64,000 nt of DNA from PALSA-1006 sp963733265 (GCA_963733265.1 CAVTCF010000004.1:1-64000); one strand, 5' to 3'; positions 33,312 through 42,024 are shown, counted from the first letter of the stretch. Notes: generated from the letters alone by a model not told the origin. A program made the numbers and translations.

Positions 33312-34210
33312 TGGGAGAGTCTGTCGCACAAGACCCTGTCACTCTTCAAGGCTATCTCGCCTACCTGAACAACGAGCGTCATTATTCGCCGCTTACCGCC
33401 GAAAATTACGCCCGCGATATACGCCGTTTATTCGCACTCGCTGCGACGACACCTTTGCCCGACCTGAAAAGTCATCAAATTCGCCGTTACATCGCTCAGT
33501 TGCACGGCAGTGGCTTGAGCGGACGTTCTTTGGCGCGTGTCCTTTCGGCATGGCGCGGCTTTTTTTCCTACCTGATGCGCGACCACCATTGTCAAAGCAA
33601 TCCCTGCATAGGCTTGCGCGCGCCAAAGTCACCCAAAACGCTACCGCATGCACTATCGCCTGATGAAGCGGTGAGACTGGTTGAGATGAAGATCGAAACC
33701 CCCTTGGACGCCCGCGACAAAGCCATGTTCGAATTGCTCTACTCTTCCGGATTGCGTTTGGCGGAATTGGTAAACCTTGACCCCGTCGACATGGATTTCG
33801 CCGATGCTTCGGTGCGCGTTACAGGTAAGGGCAATAAGACACGCATTGTGCCTTTGGGTAGCCATGCAATTACTGCACTACAAGCCTGGTTGTCGGTGCG
33901 CAATACGCTTGCCAAGCCTGATGAAACCGCTCTCTTTGTGGGCCACAATGGCGCCCGCATATCGCCGCGTACCGTTCAATTGCAGTTACGCAAATGGGGT
34001 ATCAAGCAGGGCATTGCCAGTGGCGTGCATCCGCATTTGCTGCGCCACTCTTTCGCCACGCATGTGCTGCAATCTTCCGGCGACTTGCGTGCGGTACAGG
34101 AAATGCTTGGACACGCCAGCATTTCGACCACGCAGGTTTATACTCATCTCGATTTTCAATACCTTGCCAAAATTTACGACGGTGCGCATCCGCGTGCCAA
34201 GAGAAAGTAA
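33311..34210 (+). CDS. xerC: Tyrosine recombinase XerC
   Basis: ATG 33311 overlaps the DUF484 stop and gives 299 residues; the GTG at 33296 is less likely. The core-binding domain ends at about 95. Catalytic boxes: SSGLRLAELVNL (Arg), TGKGNKTRIVPLG (Lys), HLLRHSFATHVL (His-x-x-Arg), MLGHASISTTQVYTHLDF (Gly-His, Tyr). With XerD it resolves chromosome dimers at dif. The chromosomal context and size distinguish it from the mobile recombinases elsewhere in the window. Confidence 0.95.
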   Translation: MGESVAQDPVTLQGYLAYLNNERHYSPLTAENYARDIRRLFALAATTPLPDLKSHQIRRYIAQLHGSGLSGRSLARVLSAWRGFFSYLMRDHHCQSNPCIGLRAPKSPKTLPHALSPDEAVRLVEMKIETPLDARDKAMFELLYSSGLRLAELVNLDPVDMDFADASVRVTGKGNKTRIVPLGSHAITALQAWLSVRNTLAKPDETALFVGHNGARISPRTVQLQLRKWGIKQGIASGVHPHLLRHSFATHVLQSSGDLRAVQEMLGHASISTTQVYTHLDFQYLAKIYDGAHPRAKRK

Positions 34211-35502
34211 TGACCATTTCCAAAAGCAAACCTCATTCGACACCGCACCGCCATTCACAGGGTAGCATAGACTTTCGCAACAGAGTGAAGAATAACAAAC
34301 AAAATACCACCCCTGCTGTGCAACACAGCGCACCACGCATCGGCACAGCCTCCGCGACACCCGCCATCATTCTTAAACCGGGTCGAGAAAAATCTTTGCA
34401 ACGTAGTCACCCGTGGATATTCTCCGGTGCGATTGAGTTTATTGATGGCGCGCCCGCCAGTGGGCAGACTGTCCCGGTGCGCGATTCTGAGAGGAACTTC
34501 CTCGCATGGGCTGCTTACAGTGCCGAGTCTCAGATTACTGCACGCGTCTGGTCGTGGAATGAAAAAGACATTATTGATGCTGATTTTTTCCGTGACCGGA
34601 TTGCCAATGCGCTCGCCATGCGCGCTGCTATTTTGCCTCCGCTCCCGCTAGGCGCGGCTTGGGGTGAAGGTCAACTGTGCGATGGTGCCCGTCTGATCCA
34701 TGCTGAATCCGATGGCCTTCCCGGTTTGATCGTCGACCAATATGGCGATGTGCTGGTCATGCAACTGGGCAGTGCCGGACCGGAATACTGGCGCGATACG
34801 CTGGCGGACATTTTGCAGGAATTGTGTAACCCCGTTTGTATCTATGAGCGTTCTGACTCGGACGGGCGAGAGCACGAGGGCTTGCCTGCACGTAGCGGTG
34901 TGTTGCGCGGTGTATTACCTGCCACCGTTGAGGTGTTGGAACACGGACTGCGCTTTTCGGTTGATGTAGCGGACGGACAGAAAACCGGTTTCTATCTCGA
35001 CCAGCGTGACAACCGCGCCCTGACTGGAACGCTCTCGCTAAACAAAGATGTACTCAATTGCTTCTGTTACACGGGCGGCTTTTCACTTTATGCGCTGCGC
35101 GGCGGCGCAAAGTCTGTTCTGTCTATCGACTCTTCACAGGAAGCGTTACAGCTTGCTCAGCTAAATGTGGAATTAAACGGGCTGGAAAGCAGTCGCGCCG
35201 AGTGGCAGTGTGCGGATGTTTTTGAAGCACTGCGCAAACTACGCGATCAAAACCGCCAATTCGATCTCATCGTCCTCGACCCGCCCAAGTTTGCCCCTAC
35301 TGCCGCTTTCGCGGAAAAGGCCGCGCGGGCATATAAGGACATCAACCTGCTCGGCTTTAAACTTTTGCGACCCGGCGGGTTAGTATGTCGATATTCAGCA
35401 GCGACCTCTGGCATTCTTCTTATCTGCATTGAAATTGTGTTCCCCTATTGTTATTGGGTGTCTCATAACAAGGGTGAGCGGTCATTAGAAATTCTAAGAT
35501 GA
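34210..35502 (+). CDS. SAM-dependent rRNA methyltransferase (RlmI-like), 3' end replaced
   Basis: ATG 34210 overlaps the xerC stop (TAATG). After a variable N-terminal tail of about 50 residues come a PUA-like domain (LKPGREKSLQRSHPWIFSGAI), the RlmI-type middle and the methyltransferase fold: VLNCFCYTGGFSLYAL (SAM loop), SIDSSQEALQLAQLN, LIVLDPPKFAP. After LLRPGGLV (about residue 392) the sequence no longer resembles the family. The expected C-terminal ~55 residues (with the SCS-type loop) are missing, and 38 unrelated residues follow. The gene was cut near 35383 and may be inactive. Confidence 0.8.
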   Translation: MTISKSKPHSTPHRHSQGSIDFRNRVKNNKQNTTPAVQHSAPRIGTASATPAIILKPGREKSLQRSHPWIFSGAIEFIDGAPASGQTVPVRDSERNFLAWAAYSAESQITARVWSWNEKDIIDADFFRDRIANALAMRAAILPPLPLGAAWGEGQLCDGARLIHAESDGLPGLIVDQYGDVLVMQLGSAGPEYWRDTLADILQELCNPVCIYERSDSDGREHEGLPARSGVLRGVLPATVEVLEHGLRFSVDVADGQKTGFYLDQRDNRALTGTLSLNKDVLNCFCYTGGFSLYALRGGAKSVLSIDSSQEALQLAQLNVELNGLESSRAEWQCADVFEALRKLRDQNRQFDLIVLDPPKFAPTAAFAEKAARAYKDINLLGFKLLRPGGLVCRYSAATSGILLICIEIVFPYCYWVSHNKGERSLEILR

Positions 35503-35650
35503 GAAAGCTTGTATTGGACAGCAAATAACATTTCGGCCATAGCTCAATACGAATTCATAGCAGCGAAGGAGTCATTCAACACAAATTCGAGAGTTATTTG
35601 CAAACGCATCCAATGATACTTTTTTTAACGGTGCTGATATTTATCCAAGA

Positions 35651-36010
35651 TCAAACATTGAAATAGGAAATTTCATGTTGTAACTTGCTCGCTAACGAAT
35701 TTAAGTAATCATCTGCATTACTTTTTGTCGCGGCATTTGTTTCTTCTGTCATGACAGCTATTTGTTCGACGTGCCCCGAGATTTCATTGGCTGCTTTGGC
35801 TTGCGCTTTGGTGGCACTAGATACCCCTCTAGCCTTGGTTAACGAATCATTGGCTTGTAACTGAATATCATCCAAAACAATGGTTGCTTGAATTGTTAGT
35901 TCCTGTCCTTCTTTTACCAAAGGTTTTGCACGCTCCATAGCAAGCACAGTCTGTTTGGTAACGCGAAGAAGAGTTGCCAACAAACCAAGTGGTATGGATA
36001 AGACAAGACC
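35651..36010 (-). pseudogene. Chemoreceptor fragment
   Basis: The frame reads VLLSIGLVLSIPLGLLATLL (a membrane helix) joined to AKPLVKEGQELTIQA, then NEISGHVEQIAVMTEETNAA and a final LASKLQHEISYF. These are the C-terminal part of a methyl-accepting chemotaxis protein signalling domain. HAMP and the conserved hairpin tip are missing, so it is an internally deleted remnant. Its upstream end meets the marR promoter region at about 36010. Confidence 0.75.
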
Positions 36011-36012
36011 AA

Positions 36013-36044
36013 TTGACAGTAAAACTTGACAGTCTAGCTGTCAA
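36013..36044. promoter_or_regulatory. Candidate MarR operator: TTGACAG repeats before marR
   Basis: TTGACAG (36026-36032) and CTGTCAA (36038-36044) form a perfect 7-bp inverted repeat with a 5-bp spacer. A third copy, TTGACAG, lies at 36013-36019. They sit 18-49 bp before the marR ATG, as expected for an autoregulated MarR-family operator. TTGACA could also serve as a -35 box. Confidence 0.6.
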
Positions 36045-36061
36045 TAAGGCATAGTATATTC

Positions 36062-36499
36062 ATGTCATCACCCAAACACATCGAAACGGCCGTCACCGAA
36101 CTGACGCTTGCCTTTGGTTCGCTTATCAGGCGTATTCGGGCGGCAGCACCTTCGGAGGTTAATGAACTGTCATGGACGCAAAAATCCGTCATTGTTCGGC
36201 TTGATAAAGACGGTTCGGCAACCGCAGCAGACCTTGCGCGCGCCGAGGGCGTAAAGTCGCAATCCATGGGAACGGCTATTGCAACGCTTGAGAAGATGGG
36301 GCTGGTTGAACGCAAGGCACACCCTTCTGACGGTCGCCAGATGAACATCATTTTGACCGCCAAAGGCAAGACCATGCGCAATAATACTCGAGAGGCCAAA
36401 CATACCTGGTTGGCCAACGCCATAGAAAAACTCGACAAGAAAGAGCAGGAAAAGCTGTTTGCGGCGGCTGAAGTCATAAAAAAACTCGTAGACCTATGA
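36062..36499 (+). CDS. MarR-family transcriptional regulator
   Basis: This complete 145-residue MarR protein has a dimerisation helix at the N terminus, the winged helix-turn-helix at about 45-105 (SATAADLARAEGVKSQSMGTAIATLEKMGLVERKAHPSDGRQ, shown by its SQSMG recognition helix and the SDGRQ wing), and a C-terminal helix. Its stop overlaps the start of a decayed MFS transporter gene (ATGA). It probably repressed that exporter and the hydrolase and membrane genes beyond it. The inverted repeat at 36026-36044 is the likely operator. Confidence 0.92.
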   Translation: MSSPKHIETAVTELTLAFGSLIRRIRAAAPSEVNELSWTQKSVIVRLDKDGSATAADLARAEGVKSQSMGTAIATLEKMGLVERKAHPSDGRQMNIILTAKGKTMRNNTREAKHTWLANAIEKLDKKEQEKLFAAAEVIKKLVDL

Positions 36500-36603
36500 A
36501 AGTCTCTTTTTCTCGTGCGTGGCGCGCATTAATGAACCGGAATTTCAGGCTATTTTATAGGGCAAGGTATCTCGGTTATTGGCACATGGATGCGTGAATG
36601 AAG
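36496..36603 (+). pseudogene. MFS transporter, only the N-terminal ~35 codons left
   Basis: ATG 36496 overlaps the marR stop. The frame reads MKVSFSRAWRALMNRNFRLFY, then shifts by one base and continues GQGISVIGTWMR, the first-helix pattern of MFS drug exporters (NFRLF..GQGIS.IGTWM). A stop follows, and the rest of the transporter is gone. The isochorismatase gene starts 80 bp further on. The loss of the exporter beside an intact marR is notable. Confidence 0.75.
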
Positions 36604-36683
36604 ACCAATTGGCTGATTACCAATTGACCGTCTTGACACCTTTTCCCGGTATTTTCGGCTTTGCAAGTCAAAGGAGCAATGGA

Positions 36684-37091
36684 ATGAAGCTTGAACCGTC
36701 CAAAACTGCCGTACTAACGCTTGACCTTCAACAAGGAATACTGGCGATGGGGAAGCGCTATGAAAGCATTATTTCCAACGCATCCCAAATCGTGGGTTTG
36801 GCCCGAAAGAAAAATTATCAACTTATCCATGTGGGGCTGGGGTTTTCCGAAGGCTATCCCGAAGTCGCCGATTTGGAAACTCCATTTCTAAAAGCAAAAC
36901 AAAATAATCTCTTTGTCAAAGGAAGTGCTTCAGCGGAATTTCATAGCGCGATTGCGCAACCCGATGACCTAATTATCTATAAACAACGCATCAGCGCGTT
37001 CTCAGAGAACCATCTGAACCTTACGCTTCGCGTGCGCGGCATCGTCCTTGCGACTGTCACCAGAGCATTCGATCTGGATTTTAGGCTTGCC
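36684..37091 (+). pseudogene. Isochorismatase-family hydrolase, 5' part
   Basis: ATG 36684 (AAAGGAG upstream) begins a cysteine-hydrolase fold: KTAVLTLDLQQGILAM (catalytic Asp region), IYKQRISAFSENHLN (Lys region), RGIVLATVTRAFDLDFRLA. Around RGI-VLAT about a dozen residues containing the usual GxxTxxC-type segment are missing, so there is an internal deletion. At CTTGCC (37086-37091) the gene breaks off. Its remaining 3' part (LAIIHDACFDADAEVHRV..) is found in frame at 39930-40055. Confidence 0.85.
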
Positions 37092-37471
37092 CCTCTTCGT
37101 CCGGATCGCCCATGTGCCAGACAAGATCGCAGCGCTTCAGCTCGTCGCTAATCACGGCAAGACGCCGCGCCTTTTGTTCCTTCGGCATAATTTCCCACTT
37201 CACCGGCACGATAGGCAAGTCCTCAATGCGCCAGCGTTTCGCACCGCTGGCAGTCTTTGGCACGTCGTCCGGTAGATAGTGGTCGGGCATGGCCTGCTCA
37301 AAGGCGTGGCCATCCAGCCACATGAATTTGACGTTATCCACGACGTTGTACTGGCGGGATTTTGGCTTCCCAGGACAATTCAGGTGCAACGCCGCGCAAG
37401 CTGGCCAGCACGTTCCCTGCGGCTTCGGCGAGGGACAGTTTTTCAGCGATGCAAAGTATTTTTTCAGACAT
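37086..37471 (-). pseudogene. topB: DNA topoisomerase III N-terminal fragment, frameshifted
   Basis: ATG 37471 starts MSEKILCIAEKLSLAEAAGN, a Toprim-domain start. After a one-base shift near 37380 the frame continues YNVVDNVKFMWLDGHAFEQ, IVPVKWEIMPKEQKARRL, and ends in the Toprim acidic motif HMGDPDEEGQ at 37086. It resembles TopB of integrative conjugative elements. The continuation (QVLVDECLQFYGYKGKV) lies at 39885-39935 on the same strand, so the gene is split by the same junction that splits the isochorismatase gene. Confidence 0.82.
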
Positions 37472-37508
37472 TGAAAACCTTTCGAGGCGGAAAAAAAGCG
37501 AAAAAAAA

Positions 37509-37529
37509 GCACCGGCATGGCCGGTGCTA
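37509..37529 (-). terminator. Intrinsic terminator upstream of the topB fragment
   Basis: AGCACCGGC and GCCGGTGCT form a perfect 9-bp stem with a 3-nt loop. On the minus strand they are followed by eight T (37501-37508). It would end a transcript coming from an upstream minus-strand gene. In conjugative elements this could be the gene before topB, which is no longer present. Confidence 0.8.
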
Positions 37530-37629
37530 TAGGTCAATGTGAGTTATGGACAAGTAGATATTAAAGTCAAAGTAGCGGTTGATGTACCATAAGGTGCGGT
37601 TGTTGTTGCCCCAATGGACTACTCGATGA

Positions 37630-38178
37630 CTATTTTGCGTCATACCTTCCTGGTAAGATGAGTCCATAAAGTAACATATCCTCGTAGCATCCATTCTTGT
37701 TTATATGTTGAACCAAGCACCCTTCACGTTTTAGCCCTGCTTTCTCCATGACTCGAGATGAAGCGACATTGCGAGCGAGGCATGTGGCAATAATGCGATT
37801 GGTTTTTAGCTCTTGTTGTGCGAATTCAATCAAGCGAACGACAGCTTCAGTACAAAATCCTTTTGACCAATACTCTACACCTGTCCAGTAGCCTAGTGCC
37901 GCTCGTGCATGTAGTTTCGATATGTCGAGAAGTGTCACGCAACCAATAAGGCTGCCGCCATCAGTTTTGACGACCGCAAATGTTATTTCCTTTGCAGCAT
38001 CATACGCAGCTGCATGAGAAGAAATCCATGCTTTGGCGGCACCTTCCGGATATGGATGCGGCATCGCAATTGTGGTATCGGCGATGCGAGGGTCTCCTGC
38101 CATGCGGTGAACGTCAGGAACGTCATCAAATCGGAATGGACGGAGAGTTAACCTTTGTGTATGAAGTATTGGTTGCAT
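37630..38178 (-). CDS. GNAT-family N-acetyltransferase (RimJ/RimL type)
   Basis: This complete 182-residue acetyltransferase starts LHTQRLTLRPFRFDDVPDVH and shows the GNAT acetyl-CoA region ALGYWTGVEYWSKGFCTEAV, then NVASSRVMEKAGLKREG. These are typical of enzymes that acetylate the N terminus of ribosomal proteins or small molecules. The substrate is not known. It is the only intact gene of the inserted segment 37092-39929. Confidence 0.9.
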   Translation of the reverse strand: MQPILHTQRLTLRPFRFDDVPDVHRMAGDPRIADTTIAMPHPYPEGAAKAWISSHAAAYDAAKEITFAVVKTDGGSLIGCVTLLDISKLHARAALGYWTGVEYWSKGFCTEAVVRLIEFAQQELKTNRIIATCLARNVASSRVMEKAGLKREGCLVQHINKNGCYEDMLLYGLILPGRYDAK

Positions 38179-38447
38179 TTATTTTGAATAACCTTGCTGT
38201 TGTAGATAAAGCGTTTGGTAAACTGATTCCTGCTGCCGGAAGAAATGAACATCATTCGTGGATGATTTCTTGCCATCTACATGCGCACATCACCTCACTA
38301 CACATTCTGAATATCAAGCTTGTCCGTCAGAAAACTGCCAGCTACCAACCAAAATCGTATCGACATGCCTCACGTTATTTTGAGAAGCCTAACGTTGGAG
38401 ACACCAATAAACCAACAATGCAGAATAAGCTTAACGTGAAATGTATT

Positions 38448-39531
38448 TCAACTAGTAATAATAATTTTTCTACTTGGTTTATACGCAAATATCCCACTCA
38501 AACCAAATGCCATTCCCACACTAACGCCCGCAATCCACGAATAGTTATTGCTAACGACAAAAGAAACAATGGGAACCCCAAGCAACTTCGCAACAGATTC
38601 CATCGTCTGTAGCACACCGTTCGCTGCTCCTAGAGTTTCAATTGGGCACTCAGCCTGTAGCCACATCGTTCTTGCGTAAAGAAGTACGCTGATGCACATT
38701 CCAAGAAAAAACTCTAAAATTGCAAAAGTGAATATATTCGAGCATAGCCCAATCATAGCCATAGTAAGCATGCTCGCAAATGATGCGGTGCTAAATATTT
38801 TGTCGTAGCCAATAGTGGCGCTGTGTTTTTTTAGATATTTTGATGCGACCATCCTTCCGATGAACATGGAAATAATCGGCAAAGCAAACATCAATTCGTC
38901 TCCCTGTGACATTTTTTTGTTATATAAGGATAGCGTGAAAAACAAACTTGAAAACGCGAATATGTGTGGTGCGAACGCTATAAAAAAACAACTTTAATTG
39001 TGGTTTTGCTGTTATGGATACCCCCAGCGTGACTTTTGATTCTGTCGTCCCATTGAAAGTTTTCACAAGACTTTTTTTCGTGTCCGTGTATAACCTTATA
39101 TTGTTAAAAAAGACATAATATACTAATGAGGTTCCCAGAAAACTGATGGCGTCTATCGCGTACAATACGGAAAGAGGCGCATGGATTACCATAAAGACAG
39201 GTGCTACCAGCGGACCAAACATGGCTCCTACGGCAGCAATCTCGGTCATTATCACGGTAGCACGCTTTAGTTTTTCTCCCACGAAAACAACAGGCAGTAG
39301 CTTACGAAGCATAATTTGATTGGCGATAGAAAGTGCAGTGGTTGTCACAATTACTATCACCACTATTGGAAACGAAGGCATCAGTGCAAGCAAGCCAGAG
39401 CAAATTGCATTTAGAATATTTACAAAAAACAATGGCCCAGCATAGGTGGATAGCCGATCAACTCCTGCGCCAATCACGCTAGATAGTAAGATTCCGGTAG
39501 CCCAGTCAGGCGATCCGACGTGAACCGCACG
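38448..39531 (-). pseudogene. MFS transporter, 5'-truncated and frameshifted
   Basis: The first part (39531-38920) reads PDWATGILLSSVIGAGVDRL and further membrane helices (LVAPVFMVIHAPLSVLYAIDAISFL), with no start codon before it. The second (38945-38448) continues with FFTLSLYNKKMSQGDELM to SWIAGVSVGMAFG. The parts join if one base is added or removed in a run of seven A (38982-38988). A complete protein would have some 50 more N-terminal residues. It is a decayed transporter, unrelated in position to the fragment at 36496. Confidence 0.8.
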
Positions 39532-39545
39532 TTACTTATTTGCAT

Positions 39546-39575
39546 ATTTCATGCCAGTTTATGTTGGCATGAAAT
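39546..39575. terminator. Strong hairpin upstream of the MFS remnant
   Basis: ATTTCATGCCA (39546-39556) and TGGCATGAAAT (39565-39575) form a perfect 11-bp stem with an 8-nt loop. No long T run follows on either strand. It could be a bidirectional terminator or an attachment-like hairpin left at a junction. Confidence 0.5.
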
Positions 39576-39704
39576 AAATGCTAAGGTTAATGCTTGTTCT
39601 CGGCGAGAAAGGCGGTGCCGCAGCTACGCAGAGTCAATAGCAATGGCTGTAATCTTGGGTTGCTTCTGCTTGTTAAGTAACAATTACTGATGTCAAGGTG
39701 CTAA

Positions 39705-39884
39705 AATATCGACATATTAGGGGCGTCTCTCCATATCGGAAAGTTGTATTTTTTGGAAACGTGGGTGATCGCCGAACTGCTGAAGAGCTACTGGTACAAC
39801 GGAAAAACACCATTTTTTTACTTCTACCGCGACAAAGATCAAAAAGAAATTGATCTCGTCATTGAGCAAGACAACACCCTCTAA
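39705..39884 (+). pseudogene. DUF4143/AAA ATPase C-terminal fragment
   Basis: The frame reads ..HIGKLYFLETWVIAELLKS, then FFYFYRDKDQKEIDLVIEQD, the C-terminal nuclease-like DUF4143 part of bacterial AAA ATPases. It has no start and ends early at 39884, where topB-derived sequence begins on the other strand. The remainder of the gene is absent. Confidence 0.75.
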
Positions 39885-39935
39885 CTTTGCCCTTGTAGCC
39901 GTAGAACTGCAAGCACTCGTCAACCAGCACTTGCC
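39885..39935 (-). pseudogene. topB: Second fragment of topB
   Basis: Read from GGCAAG (39935-39930) on the minus strand, the bases encode QVLVDECLQFYGYKGKV, the residues expected directly after GDPDEEGQ of topoisomerase III. The first fragment (37471-37086) ends in exactly this hexamer. The reading frame is kept across the hexamer. Confidence 0.7.
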
Positions 39936-40055
39936 ATCATTCACGATGCCTGCTTCGATGCAGACGCCGAAGTTCATCGCGTTCTGACGGAAAAGATATT
40001 TCCAAAACGCGGAACGGTTACCACTACTGACGCATTTATTTCTGAACAGGAATAG
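39930..40055 (+). pseudogene. Isochorismatase-family hydrolase, 3' part
   Basis: From CTTGCC the frame reads LAIIHDACFDADAEVHRVLT, then EKIFPKRGTVTTTDAFISEQE and stop (40053-40055). It is the natural continuation of the 5' part ending ...AFDLDFRLA at 37091. The 108-residue membrane-protein gene follows 21 bp later, which restores the original order marR-MFS-hydrolase-membrane protein-AbrB. Confidence 0.8.
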
Positions 40056-40076
40056 CCAATTTAGGATGAACTCAAC

Positions 40077-40403
40077 ATGAACTTGGCAAACTACATTGCT
40101 TATTTTTTTGGCGGCGCTTTGTTCGCCAACGCCATTCCGCATATTGTCAGCGGAATGATGGGGCGTCCTTTTCAAAGCCCTTTTGCAAAGCCCTCCGGTG
40201 AAGGTCTTTCGTCATCTACTGTTAATGTCATTTGGGGATTCTTTAACGTGATGGCGGCGTATTTTCTTATTTTCCACGTTGGGACTTTCGACCTCCATTC
40301 AACCTTGGATATTTTTGCTATGGGGATAGGAGCCTTTCTGATTGCTCTTTATTCTGCGCGTCATTTTGGAAAATTCCATGGCGGCAATTTCCCCGCTCCT
40401 TAA
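40077..40403 (+). CDS. Small membrane protein, conserved type, function unknown
   Basis: This 108-residue protein shows ANYIAYFFGGALFANAIPHI, SGMMGRPFQSPFAKPSGEGL and SSSTVNVIWGFFNVMAAYFL, with three or four hydrophobic helices. The GALFANAIPH and GRPFQSPFA..G.GLSS pattern recalls small conserved proteobacterial membrane proteins without known role. It sits directly before the AbrB-type gene (15-bp gap) and behind the broken hydrolase, so it was part of that operon. Confidence 0.75.
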   Translation: MNLANYIAYFFGGALFANAIPHIVSGMMGRPFQSPFAKPSGEGLSSSTVNVIWGFFNVMAAYFLIFHVGTFDLHSTLDIFAMGIGAFLIALYSARHFGKFHGGNFPAP

Positions 40404-40418
40404 CCGGGCACAATCTGT

Positions 40419-41510
40419 ATGACAATCCAGTTTTTACCTTTGTCAAAATTCCCTTATCCTGCGCGATGGGGAATGTTGGTAATCTTATCCGCTCTGTTTG
40501 CCGCACTCCTGACAGACGTGCATCTACCAGCGGCACTTTTGCTAGGCGCAATCATTGCGGGTATTCTAGTCGAAACTGGGCAGGCCGAAATTCATGTGCC
40601 GAAGCTTCCCTTCAATATTGCGCAAGGCATCATCGGTTGTATGGTAGCTAAAGCCCTTACTTTAGATATTCTTCATACCTTCATGCATAGATGGCCCGTT
40701 TTTTTGGCCATTGTCCTGATTATTATTGCTTCCTGTTGCATGCTCGGATGGGCGATAAGCAAACTGGGTATTTTGCCGGGGACGACAGCCATTTGGGGGC
40801 TGCTACCCGGTGCGGCAAGCGCCATGATGCTCATGTCCGAATCCTTCGGCGCGGATAGCCGACTCGTCGCCTTCATGCAATATCTTCGCGTTGTATTGGT
40901 AGCCGCCATCGCTTCACTCATCGCCCATTTTTGGGTACACGCATCAGTAACAGTGGCACCCGTTGCCTGGTTTCCAGTCATTCATTGGCTGCCATTTGTT
41001 GAAACGCTGGCAATTATTCTAGGTGGCTCCGCAATTGGTTACGTATCGAAATTTCCTGCCGGAATGCTGCTGATACCGCTATTTGCGGGAAGTGTCTTGC
41101 AGCTTTACGGGCTTGTCGAAATCGAACTGCCTAGATGGTTATTGGCGGGAGGCTATTTATGCATAGGCTGGCAAATTGGTTTGCGTTTTACCCAAAAAGT
41201 TCTGCTGAATGCGGCGAAGGTGCTGCCGCAAATCTTTGCTTCGATCCTTGCGGTAATTATGTTCTGTGGCGGCCTCGGCTATGTGCTTACAAAGTTTCTC
41301 GGGATAGACCCGCTAACCGCCTATCTTGCAACCAGTCCGGGCGGCGTAGATGTAGTTGCTATCATTGCCGCTTCTGCCAATGTTAACGTCGGCTTTGTCA
41401 TGACACTGCAATTGTCCCGTGCTTTGCTGGTGATTTTCGTCGGACCTGTCTTATCCCGGTTTTTCTCTAATATGATGACAATAAAAAAACAGGTTGATGG
41501 GCAACCTTAG
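40419..41510 (+). CDS. AbrB-family membrane protein (PF05145 type)
   Basis: The 363 residues form about ten hydrophobic helices in two similar halves (LTDVHLPAALLLGAIIAGIL and the matching PAGMLLIPLFAGSVLQLYG part). GLLPGAASAMMLMSES and ATSPGGVDVVAIIAASANV are the signature glycine-rich loops. Older annotation calls this family putative ammonia monooxygenase, which is not supported; a transporter or regulator role is more likely. It is intact, of normal size, and co-transcribed with the small membrane protein. Confidence 0.85.
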   Translation: MTIQFLPLSKFPYPARWGMLVILSALFAALLTDVHLPAALLLGAIIAGILVETGQAEIHVPKLPFNIAQGIIGCMVAKALTLDILHTFMHRWPVFLAIVLIIIASCCMLGWAISKLGILPGTTAIWGLLPGAASAMMLMSESFGADSRLVAFMQYLRVVLVAAIASLIAHFWVHASVTVAPVAWFPVIHWLPFVETLAIILGGSAIGYVSKFPAGMLLIPLFAGSVLQLYGLVEIELPRWLLAGGYLCIGWQIGLRFTQKVLLNAAKVLPQIFASILAVIMFCGGLGYVLTKFLGIDPLTAYLATSPGGVDVVAIIAASANVNVGFVMTLQLSRALLVIFVGPVLSRFFSNMMTIKKQVDGQP

Positions 41511-41796
41511 GCAAAATAAGTTCATTGCGATTTGATCGTACAACGAATAACAAGACCATGCGCAAAATTACTCTCCAGTAAACGGTCGTTAGTAAATAAC
41601 GCAAATTGGCCGGCAGTGCTCTGTCAGCCACCGCAGTTTCCTATGGCAGTTATGTATTCTATCTCCTGCCGTGATATTTCAGCATCCTCTTTCGGCAGCA
41701 GAAAATTCTTAGCAGCGATAAATGTTTCTGGACACATTACTATCAAAACTATAGGACGTTTGGACTATTTACATTTCTAAAATATTACATAGAATC

Positions 41797-42024
41797 GTGA
41801 GCAACCCAAACTACCTTGTGGTGAAAATAATGAGGTCGCAAGAAATAATCGAATTGAAAGCAAAAATCAACAGTACTTCAGCCCATATAGCCTTGGCTGA
41901 AAAGAAAGGAGTTGATGTTAGCCTACTGTCAAAAAAACTTACCCAATATAATTCTGAGTTGTCCGATTTGCTAAGAAAAGAAGGCGATGGCATTCTAGAT
42001 GAAATACAACAGCCCAGAGGTTAG
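41797..42024 (+). CDS. Small coiled-coil protein, unrecognised
   Basis: The frame from GTG 41797 (or ATG 41830) gives up to 75 residues: QEIIELKAKINSTSAHIALA, VSLLSKKLTQYNSELSDLL, a helical coiled-coil pattern. No family is recognised. It is flanked by 286 bp and about 440 bp without genes. Coding is plausible from its regular helix pattern, but it may be a remnant. Confidence 0.4.
   Translation: MSNPNYLVVKIMRSQEIIELKAKINSTSAHIALAEKKGVDVSLLSKKLTQYNSELSDLLRKEGDGILDEIQQPRG

Noticed and set aside
35384..39716. 12-bp inverted repeat TATGTCGATATT / AATATCGACATA as possible island ends
   Set aside because: The right copy lies within the DUF4143 coding remnant, and the isochorismatase gene continues beyond it, so it does not bound one segment; likely chance.
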